Below, piece by piece: positions 1 to 5,187 of a stretch of 6,351 nt of DNA. The stretch comes from Acidobacteriaceae bacterium (GTDB lineage Bacteria > Acidobacteriota > Terriglobia > Terriglobales > Acidobacteriaceae). Within the stretch, counting starts at the first letter, position 1, and each line of letters opens with the position of its first letter. Under the pieces are notes generated by a model, which searched no databases, had not been told where the DNA came from, and saw only the letters and a program-made list of their open reading frames with translations. The translations under genes and the position numbers were made by a program. Location of the stretch: contig PKYX01000351.1 of assembly GCA_003132825.1 (NCBI GenBank), forward strand, positions 3,686 to 10,036, given 5' to 3'.

Positions 1-232
1 ACTGAGAGTTCCTTACGCCCTCGCGCTGATGACCGGAGTCGTCGATGAGGTGGTCACCGGTCACCTGTTTCGGCGGGAGCCCCGCGCCACCATCGACGCG
101 GTGCGCATGGGACGCAAGAAAATGTTTGTTTCCTCGGCCAAGGCGGAGCGGGAACTGGGATGGAAGACGGTTCCGGTTGAGCGAGCTTTGCGGCGCGCGG
201 TGGAGTGGTTTCAGGAAAACCACTATGTCTAA
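1..232 (+). CDS. hpnA: HpnA-type hopanoid-associated sugar epimerase/reductase, C-terminal fragment
   Basis: This is the 3' end of a gene cut by the left window edge. Reading from base 2 it gives 76 residues and stops at TAA 230-232. The fragment has the look of the extreme C-terminus of HpnA, an extended-type SDR (NAD(P)-dependent epimerase/dihydroflavonol-reductase-like) protein. The stretch 'VRMGRKKMFVSSAKAEREL' followed by 'GW' and an 'AVEWFQENHYV' tail is characteristic: the SSAKA..ELGW segment is the conserved end of the substrate domain and the last helix closes the fold. The Rossmann nucleotide-binding motif and the YxxxK catalytic pair would lie upstream and cannot be seen. HpnA is encoded in hopanoid clusters and is presumed to act on the sugar-derived side chain, but its exact reaction is not settled. 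The next gene, hpnG, starts 45 bases downstream on the same strand, so the two are probably co-transcribed. The family call is fairly secure despite the short length; an unrelated SDR epimerase is the alternative. Confidence 0.85.
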   Translation, partial: LRVPYALALMTGVVDEVVTGHLFRREPRATIDAVRMGRKKMFVSSAKAERELGWKTVPVERALRRAVEWFQENHYV

Positions 233-277
233 AGACCAAGATCCGGTTTTTGTCGGGGTTTGGTGGCCGGGAGCAGC

Positions 278-1015
278 ATGACCGACGGACCAGGGGCCAA
301 GATCGCGATTGTAGCTGCGCTCGAGCGCGAGGTGCGCCCTTTGGTGAACGGTTGGCGAGTCCGCCGCCAGGAATCCGCCGGCCGCCAATTTACGTTCTTC
401 GAGAGGGACCGGACGGTAGTGGTTTGCGGTGGGATAGGGGCGGAATGCGCCCGTCGTGCCACCCAGGCGGTGATTGTGCTGTATCGGCCAGAGCAGCTGA
501 TCTCGGCGGGATTTGCCGGGGCGCTCGAGCCCGGCCTGCGGGTCGGGCAGGTGCTCACCCCGCGTACCGTCATCGATGCCAGTGACGGGAGCCGCACCGA
601 CACCGGAGTGGGCGAGGGCGCGCTCGTGAGTTTCGCTTCCGTTGCCGATCGCGGACAGAAAGCCAAGCTGCGAGCGGCCTACGGCGCGCAAGCCGTGGAC
701 ATGGAGGCGGGGACCGTGGCCCGGGGCGCGCAGGCGCATGGTTTGCGCTTTCTCGCCTGCAAAGCCATCTCCGACGCCAGCGATTTCTCCTGGCCCGCGG
801 TCGGGCGATTCGTGGCGCCGAATGGGCAGTTCCGGACCTCCGGGTTTGCGTTCTATCTGGCGTTGCGGCCCTGGCTTTGGGGCAGGGTGATCGAGCTGGC
901 CCGCGATAGCCGGCAGGCCTCCGCCCGGCTGTGCCAGAGCTTGGCGGTGCTCGGCGCAACCCCCCTGCAGCAATCGGAATCCATATTTCGAGCATCGGCT
1001 GCGGTGAAGCCATAA
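278..1015 (+). CDS. hpnG: HpnG-type adenosylhopane nucleosidase/phosphorylase
   Basis: A 245-residue protein of the nucleoside phosphorylase/MTA-SAH nucleosidase superfamily. In hopanoid clusters HpnG is held to remove adenine from adenosylhopane (made by the radical-SAM enzyme HpnH), giving ribosylhopane. Visible motifs: N-terminal strand 'KIAIVAALEREV' (residues 8-19), where E18 sits where E. coli MTA/SAH nucleosidase has Glu12; a glycine-rich phosphate/ribose-site segment 'VCGGIGAECA' (49-58); 'SAGFAGAL' (76-83); 'VDMEA' (140-144), with M142/E143 matching the ribose-binding Met173/Glu174; and 'AISDASD' (163-169), with D166 at the place of the catalytic Asp197. All key residues are therefore present. 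I chose ATG 278 because GGGAG (269-273) lies 4 bases upstream and the conserved strand follows seven residues later; TTG 260 and GTG 263 would extend the N-terminus without added homology. The next gene starts 2 bases after the stop codon, indicating one operon. Confidence 0.88.
   Translation: MTDGPGAKIAIVAALEREVRPLVNGWRVRRQESAGRQFTFFERDRTVVVCGGIGAECARRATQAVIVLYRPEQLISAGFAGALEPGLRVGQVLTPRTVIDASDGSRTDTGVGEGALVSFASVADRGQKAKLRAAYGAQAVDMEAGTVARGAQAHGLRFLACKAISDASDFSWPAVGRFVAPNGQFRTSGFAFYLALRPWLWGRVIELARDSRQASARLCQSLAVLGATPLQQSESIFRASAAVKP
1003..1009 (+). promoter_or_regulatory. Ribosome binding site for the first dehydrogenase
   Basis: GGTGAAG lies inside the last codons of hpnG, 8 bases before ATG 1018. 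It supports ATG 1018 over ATG 1075, which has no purine-rich sequence at the right distance even though its protein start (MQAAVYRG) looks more like a typical family N-terminus. Confidence 0.5.
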
Positions 1016-1017
1016 TC

Positions 1018-2142
1018 ATGGCGATCGCCAGACAACTCGCGGTGGAAGACCAGAGACCGGCCATCCCGGCCATCATGCAGGCCGCGGTGTACCGGGGCAT
1101 CGCAGACGTTCGCCTGGAAGCGGTGGCGGTGCCGGAAATTGGCGCCGGCGAGTTGCTGGTGCGCGTGCATACCTGCGGCGTCTGCGGGACCGATCTCAAA
1201 AAAATTGCCACCGGCTCCCACTCGGCCCCGCGCATTTTTGGCCATGAGACCGCGGGCGTAGTGGCAGCGGTCGGCCCGGGGGTGAGCGATTTCCACCCCG
1301 GCGACCGGGTAGTGGTGTTCCACCATATCCCGTGCGGCGAGTGTTACTACTGCCGCCACCAGACCTTCGCCCAATGTGAAACCTACAAGCGAGTGGGCTC
1401 GACCGCCGGATTTGAGCCCTCGGGCGGGGGCTTTGCGGAATACGTGCGGGTGATGGATTGGATCGTGCGACGGGGCACGGTGCCGATCCCCGAGGGAGTT
1501 TCCTTTGAGCAGGCCTCGTTTGTCGAGCCCGTGAATACCTGCATGAAGGGAATCGAAAGGCTCGGCCTCAAAGCCCATGAAACAGTTCTAGTCATCGGGC
1601 AAGGGCCGATCGGCATCTTACTGAGCGTATTGGCCAAACGGGCGGGGGTCAGGGTAATTACTTCCGATTTGTATCCGCAGAGGCTTACAATAGCTACAAG
1701 CTTCGGCCTAGACAATATCATCGACGCTTCGCGCGACGATACGGTGAACCGAGCGCGCGAGATGACTGATGGCCGGGGCGCCGATGCCGCGATTCTGGCG
1801 GTAGGGGGGAACGGACTGATCCGGACCGCGATGGACGCTGTTCGTCCTGGAGGCCGGATTTTGCTATTTGCGCAAACCCTGCGCGGGGAGGCCACGATCG
1901 ATCCCGCCTCCGTTTGCGTGGACGAGAAAACACTACTGGGATCGTATAGCGCTTCCGTCGAGCTACAGGAGGAGTCGGTGCGTTTTGTCATGCACCGCGA
2001 AGTGGATTTGGAACGCTTGATCAGCCACCGCTTCTCTCTGGCCAGCAGCGTGGAAGCATTGAACTTGGCTGCCCATCCTCAGCCGGATTCGATGAAGATC
2101 GTGATCCAACCGGGCAGCTCTTGGGAAGGAAGTCCGAAGTGA
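1018..2142 (+). CDS. Zinc-dependent medium-chain dehydrogenase (sorbitol/threonine dehydrogenase-like), NAD-type
   Basis: A 374-residue medium-chain dehydrogenase/reductase (MDR), normal length for the family apart from about 19 extra N-terminal residues if ATG 1018 is used. The GroES-like catalytic domain has 'CGVCGTDL' (53-60; C56 likely catalytic zinc ligand), 'GHETAG' (75-80; H76 ligand, E77) and 'FVEP' (168-171; E170 as third ligand or near-ligand). The structural zinc lobe 'CGECYYCRHQTFAQC' (106-120) keeps all four cysteines at C-x2-C-x2-C-x7-C spacing. The Rossmann domain carries 'GQGPIG' (194-199), and D217 at the end of the second strand favours NAD(H). The family oxidises secondary alcohols of polyols or amino acids, or runs in reverse. 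The substrate cannot be read from sequence. It starts 2 bases after hpnG and its stop overlaps the next dehydrogenase gene, so a role in processing the sugar-derived hopanoid side chain is a reasonable inference. Codons around 1585-1740 are less GC-biased than the rest. Confidence 0.85.
   Translation: MAIARQLAVEDQRPAIPAIMQAAVYRGIADVRLEAVAVPEIGAGELLVRVHTCGVCGTDLKKIATGSHSAPRIFGHETAGVVAAVGPGVSDFHPGDRVVVFHHIPCGECYYCRHQTFAQCETYKRVGSTAGFEPSGGGFAEYVRVMDWIVRRGTVPIPEGVSFEQASFVEPVNTCMKGIERLGLKAHETVLVIGQGPIGILLSVLAKRAGVRVITSDLYPQRLTIATSFGLDNIIDASRDDTVNRAREMTDGRGADAAILAVGGNGLIRTAMDAVRPGGRILLFAQTLRGEATIDPASVCVDEKTLLGSYSASVELQEESVRFVMHREVDLERLISHRFSLASSVEALNLAAHPQPDSMKIVIQPGSSWEGSPK
2126..2132 (+). promoter_or_regulatory. 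Ribosome binding site for the second dehydrogenase
   Basis: AAGGAAG, within the last codons of the first dehydrogenase gene, ends 6 bases before GTG 2139. This favours GTG 2139, which overlaps the upstream stop as GTGA, over ATG 2151, whose only upstream purine run (GGAAAG, 2145-2150) directly abuts the start codon. Confidence 0.5.
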
Positions 2143-3188
2143 ACGGAAAGATGACGGCAGCGGTCCTCTATGGCAAGCAGGACCTGAAAATTGAACAGGT
2201 TCCCATTCCCCGCGTCGGAGACGGCGAGGTGCTCGTGAAAGTGCAGGTCGCGCTGACCTGCGGAACCGACGTCAAGGTATATCAGCGCGGTTACCACGCG
2301 CGCATGATTGTCCCGCCGGCGCTATTCGGCCATGAACTGGCCGGAGTGATCGAGGAAGTCGGTCCCGGTGTCCGTGGCTTCAAGAAGGGGATGCGCGTGG
2401 TGGCGCTGAACTCCGCGCCCTGCCAGATGTGCTTCTACTGCTCCAAACACCAGGAGAACCTCTGCGAGGACTTGCTGTTCAATAACGGCGCCTACGCCGA
2501 GTACATTCGCATCCCCCGGCGGATCGTCGAAACCAACATGCTGGCCATGCCTCCGGAGGTCAGCTTTGAGGAAGCGGCCATGGTCGAACCCCTGGCCTGC
2601 GTGCTGCGGGGCTTGCACGAAACCGGGGTCGAAATCGGCGACACCGTGACCGTGATCGGGGGCGGGCCGATTGGGTTGATGTTTATGCAAGTGGCTAAGG
2701 CGACCGGCTGCAACGTGATCTCGGTGGTCAAGCGGGATTCGCAGGCCGCGGCGGCCAAGCGCATGGGCGCGCACGAAGTGATCCAGATTACCCACGTCAA
2801 GGACCCGGTGCGCGCGGTGCATGTGCTTTCTCCCGATAAGCGCGGCAGCGATGTGGTTATCGAAGCGGTCGGACGTCCCGAGGCCTGGGAGTGGGCGATC
2901 GACATGGTCCGCAAGGGCGGAACGGTGAATTTTTTTGGCGGCTGCGCCAGCGGCACCAAGGTGCAGCTCGATACCGACCGGCTGCACTACTCGGAAGTCA
3001 CGCTGAAAGCCACCTTTCATCACACTCCGGAGACGGTGCGCAAGGCCTTCGCCCTCATCGCCGAGAAGAAGATTCGTTCGACCGATTACATTACCGGGGA
3101 AGCACCGCTTTCCCGGCTACAGCAGGTCCTGCGCCACATGCTCAATCGTAACGGCGATATCAAGACGGCCATCATTCCAGGGCACTGA
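2139..3188 (+). CDS. Zinc-dependent medium-chain dehydrogenase (sorbitol/threonine dehydrogenase-like), possibly NADP-type
   Basis: A 349-residue MDR-family protein (345 if ATG 2151 is the start). Catalytic domain: 'TCGTDVK' (40-46; C41 as zinc ligand), 'GHELAG' (64-69; H65) and 'MVEPLAC' (148-154; E150). The structural zinc lobe 'CQMCFYCSKHQENLC' (95-109) has all four cysteines. The coenzyme domain has 'GGGPIG' (174-179); at the end of the second strand the sequence is 'SVVKRDS' (195-201), with Val197 where the preceding gene product has Asp217, followed by Lys-Arg. By general MDR rules that pattern suggests NADP(H), though this is inference. It belongs to the same superfamily as its upstream neighbour but is clearly divergent, so the pair is not a recent duplication. 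The GTG start at 2139 overlaps the upstream TGA (GTGA, 2139-2142), implying translational coupling and a shared pathway. Likely role: oxidoreduction of a polyol or aldose-like group, plausibly the hopanoid side chain; the substrate is unknown. Confidence 0.85.
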   Translation: MNGKMTAAVLYGKQDLKIEQVPIPRVGDGEVLVKVQVALTCGTDVKVYQRGYHARMIVPPALFGHELAGVIEEVGPGVRGFKKGMRVVALNSAPCQMCFYCSKHQENLCEDLLFNNGAYAEYIRIPRRIVETNMLAMPPEVSFEEAAMVEPLACVLRGLHETGVEIGDTVTVIGGGPIGLMFMQVAKATGCNVISVVKRDSQAAAAKRMGAHEVIQITHVKDPVRAVHVLSPDKRGSDVVIEAVGRPEAWEWAIDMVRKGGTVNFFGGCASGTKVQLDTDRLHYSEVTLKATFHHTPETVRKAFALIAEKKIRSTDYITGEAPLSRLQQVLRHMLNRNGDIKTAIIPGH

Positions 3189-3198
3189 ATTCGAGGGC

Positions 3199-3229
3199 GC
3201 CGAGCGGAGCTTCCCGGATTGGCTTTTTT
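3199..3229 (+). terminator. Possible weak hairpin with T-run upstream of hpnC
   Basis: Within the 83-base gap between the second dehydrogenase and hpnC, an imperfect hairpin (GCC at 3199-3201 with GGC at 3221-3223, inner CGGA at 3205-3208 with TCC/CG at 3212-3216, and a non-pairing bulge between) is followed by six T residues (3224-3229). This resembles a weak intrinsic terminator or attenuator that would split the cluster into two transcription units. The stem is short and interrupted, so this is only a candidate. No convincing -35/-10 promoter was seen in the rest of the gap. Confidence 0.25.
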
Positions 3230-3271
3230 GAAATTTGACTTGGTGGAGTGAGTCCGGGGGGACGGGACCGA

Positions 3272-4213
3272 ATGTCATCCATTGCCAGCAACGAAGCTCG
3301 GCCAGCGTCCGTCCTGGCGGACTGGCACAGCCTACCCCCGGAGTACGCCATTCCGGAGCGGCCGGCCTCGCCGGCTGAGGCCCGCGAGTATTGCCGTCGT
3401 CTGGCCCGAACGCACTACGAAAACTTCTCGGTGGCCTCCTGGTTTTTGCCGCATCAGCTGCGGCAGCACTTCTTTAATGTGTATGCCTATTGTCGAATTT
3501 CCGATGACCTGGGAGACGAGGTGGGCGATCCCGAGGCCTCGCTGCGGCTGCTCGACCAATGGGAGAGCGAACTCGATGCTTGCTACGCGGGCACGCCGCG
3601 ACATCCGGTCTTCGTGGCGCTGGCGGACACCGTCCGCCGCTTCGATATCCCCGCGCAGCCCTTTCGCGACTTGCTGACCGCGTTTCGCCACGACCAGCGG
3701 GTCGCCCGCTATCCTAGATTTGACGATGTGATCGGCTACTGTCGCTACTCGGCGAATCCGGTAGGCCATCTGGTGCTCTATCTGTGCGGCTACCGCGACC
3801 GGGAACGCCAGGCGCTTTCCGATTTCACCTGCACCGCGCTGCAGTTGGCCAACTTCTGGCAGGACGTGAGCGCGGACTACTCGAAGGGCCGGATTTATCT
3901 GCCGGGGGAAGATCTGGCGGTTTACGGAGTGAGTGAAAATGACATCGCCGAGGGGCACAACACCCCCGCCTTCTGCCAAATGATGGGCTTGGAGGTGGCG
4001 CGCGCCCGGGATTGGTTCCGCCAAGGACTACCGCTGGCGAAGCAAGTCGATCGTTCGCTGGCGGTCGATCTCGAGTTATTCAGTCGCGGCGGACAGGAAA
4101 TTCTCGATGCCATCGAGCGCCAGGATCACGCCGTGTTGGGGCGGCGGCCGGTGATTTCGAAGGCCCGAAAACTGGCTCTCGTGGCCCGCGCCGCGCTGGG
4201 GAAGCTCCGGTGA
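3272..4213 (+). CDS. hpnC: HpnC, hydroxysqualene synthase (squalene/phytoene synthase family)
   Basis: A 313-residue trans-isoprenyl diphosphate synthase-fold protein, predicted cytosolic or peripheral to the membrane. HpnC converts presqualene diphosphate, supplied by HpnD, into hydroxysqualene in the three-enzyme HpnCDE route to squalene. Diagnostic sequence: 'HYENFSVASWFLP' (48-60), the HpnC form of the N-terminal helix; the first Asp-rich motif 'SDDLGDE' (77-83); and the second motif 'QLANFWQDVSADYSKGRIYLP' region (191-211), with N194, Q197, D198 and D202 as the Mg-diphosphate-binding face. The 'FWQDV' form in place of the 'ILRDV' of HpnD, and the 'SDDLGDE' first motif, separate it from HpnD. 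I prefer ATG 3272 to GTG 3248, because purine-rich sequence (GGGGGGA, 3256-3262, and GGGA, 3264-3267) lies upstream of it and the extra eight residues look non-conserved. Its TGA overlaps the hpnD start. Confidence 0.93.
   Translation: MSSIASNEARPASVLADWHSLPPEYAIPERPASPAEAREYCRRLARTHYENFSVASWFLPHQLRQHFFNVYAYCRISDDLGDEVGDPEASLRLLDQWESELDACYAGTPRHPVFVALADTVRRFDIPAQPFRDLLTAFRHDQRVARYPRFDDVIGYCRYSANPVGHLVLYLCGYRDRERQALSDFTCTALQLANFWQDVSADYSKGRIYLPGEDLAVYGVSENDIAEGHNTPAFCQMMGLEVARARDWFRQGLPLAKQVDRSLAVDLELFSRGGQEILDAIERQDHAVLGRRPVISKARKLALVARAALGKLR
4198..4204 (+). promoter_or_regulatory. Ribosome binding site for hpnD
   Basis: GGGGAAG inside the end of hpnC, 5 bases before GTG 4210. It fixes the hpnD start at the GTGA overlap rather than at the far upstream in-frame codons, which would lie deep inside hpnC and give a meaningless arginine-rich N-terminus. 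Confidence 0.6.
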
Positions 4214-5187
4214 GCGCGGCCGTGCAGCAAATTCCGGTTCAGTCTTCTCCCACCAAGTCGCAGCTCGCGGTGGCCTACTCGGTTTGCCGCGCCGTCACCC
4301 GTTCCGCGGCCAAGAACTTCTATTACGCCTTTCTGGTGCTGCCCGCGCCCAAGCGCCGGGCGCTGTACGCGATTTATGCCTACATGCGGCGCTGCGATGA
4401 TCTGGCCGACGATGTCAGCCTGACGGCGCACGAGCGGCGGCAGAAGCTCGGAGCCTGGGTCGAAGCCTTCCACGCCACCCAGGCCGGCCAGCCCACCGAC
4501 GATCCCGTGCTGCTGGCGCTCACCGACGCGCTTCGCTCCTACCAGATTCCGGTGGTCCTGCTCGACCAGTTGGCCTACGGCACGGCGATGGACATCGAAG
4601 AGTCGGACCCGCGCCCCGCCGATCCCTCCTCGGCCTCCCCGGTCGAGCGCGCCCCGGTGGGGATGGCCCCGCCGACTGTGTGTTACCGGTCTTTCGACGA
4701 GCTCTACCTCTACTGCTACCGGGTGGCATCCGTCGTGGGGCTGGTTTGCATCCGCATCTTCGGCTATCGCGATCCGGCCGCCGAACCGCTTGCCGAGCGC
4801 TGCGGATTGGCCTTCCAGCTCACCAACATCCTGCGGGATGTGAAAGAAGACGCCGCCATGGGCCGCGTCTACCTGCCCCAAGAAGACCTGACCCGCTTCG
4901 ATATCGCCGCCTCCGAATTGCGGGCGGGAAAGGATCTGGAACGCATCCGGCCGCTGCTGGCCCGGGAAGCGGAGCGGGCGCGGGAATTCTACCGTGCGGC
5001 CGACCAACTGCTGCCCCTGATTGACGAAGACAGCCAGCCTGCGCTCTGGGTTCTGGTGACGATCTACCGGCGATTGCTCGAAAAGATCGCGCGCGGAGGC
5101 TTCGATGTTTTCCACGGGAAAATCAGCCTGACGGTGCGCGAGAAGCTCGTGATCCTGGGAAAGGGCTTTCTCAAGCGCCTGTCCTAA
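4210..5187 (+). CDS. hpnD: HpnD, presqualene diphosphate synthase
   Basis: A 325-residue member of the squalene/phytoene synthase family, somewhat longer than the roughly 280-300 usual for HpnD. It condenses two farnesyl diphosphates head-to-head to presqualene diphosphate, the first step of HpnCDE squalene synthesis. Visible: 'SAAKNFYYAF' (32-41), the substrate-binding first helix; the first Asp-rich motif 'RRCDDLADD' (60-68, aspartates 63, 64, 67, 68); 'YCYRVASVVGLV' (168-179); and the second motif 'QLTNILRDVKED' (203-214; N206, D210, D214), followed by 'GRVYLP'. The GTG start at 4210 overlaps the hpnC stop (GTGA), with GGGGAAG 5 bases upstream. Unusual: between 'TAMDIE' and 'YRSFDEL' about 27 residues (131-157) form a Pro/Ser/Ala-rich segment where HpnD proteins normally have a short link; it accounts for the extra length. 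The first ATG-like or TTG codons upstream lie within hpnC and are rejected. Confidence 0.93.
   Translation: MSAAVQQIPVQSSPTKSQLAVAYSVCRAVTRSAAKNFYYAFLVLPAPKRRALYAIYAYMRRCDDLADDVSLTAHERRQKLGAWVEAFHATQAGQPTDDPVLLALTDALRSYQIPVVLLDQLAYGTAMDIEESDPRPADPSSASPVERAPVGMAPPTVCYRSFDELYLYCYRVASVVGLVCIRIFGYRDPAAEPLAERCGLAFQLTNILRDVKEDAAMGRVYLPQEDLTRFDIAASELRAGKDLERIRPLLAREAERAREFYRAADQLLPLIDEDSQPALWVLVTIYRRLLEKIARGGFDVFHGKISLTVREKLVILGKGFLKRLS

Noticed and set aside
931..1017. Extension of the first dehydrogenase upstream of ATG 1018
   Set aside because: This segment overlaps the 3' end of hpnG in another frame and shows no similarity to MDR N-termini; ATG 1018 has a well-spaced GGTGAAG.
570..1578. Overlapping minus-strand open frames opposite hpnG and the first dehydrogenase
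   Set aside because: They overlap one another and the true genes, show no family signature, and have low-complexity composition.
2322..3023. A 233-codon minus-strand open frame opposite the second dehydrogenase
   Set aside because: It has a His/Asp/Gly/Arg-rich composition typical of an antisense shadow and no motif, while the plus strand has a complete enzyme with all motifs.
3228..3263. TTGAAA (3228-3233) or TTGACT (3235-3240) as a -35 box for hpnC
   Set aside because: No A/T-rich -10 element occurs 16-18 bases downstream; that region is G-rich.
4012..4209. N-terminal extension of hpnD back to 4012
   Set aside because: The 66 extra codons lie inside hpnC, translate to an Arg/Gly/Ser-rich non-homologous sequence, and a good ribosome binding site precedes GTG 4210.
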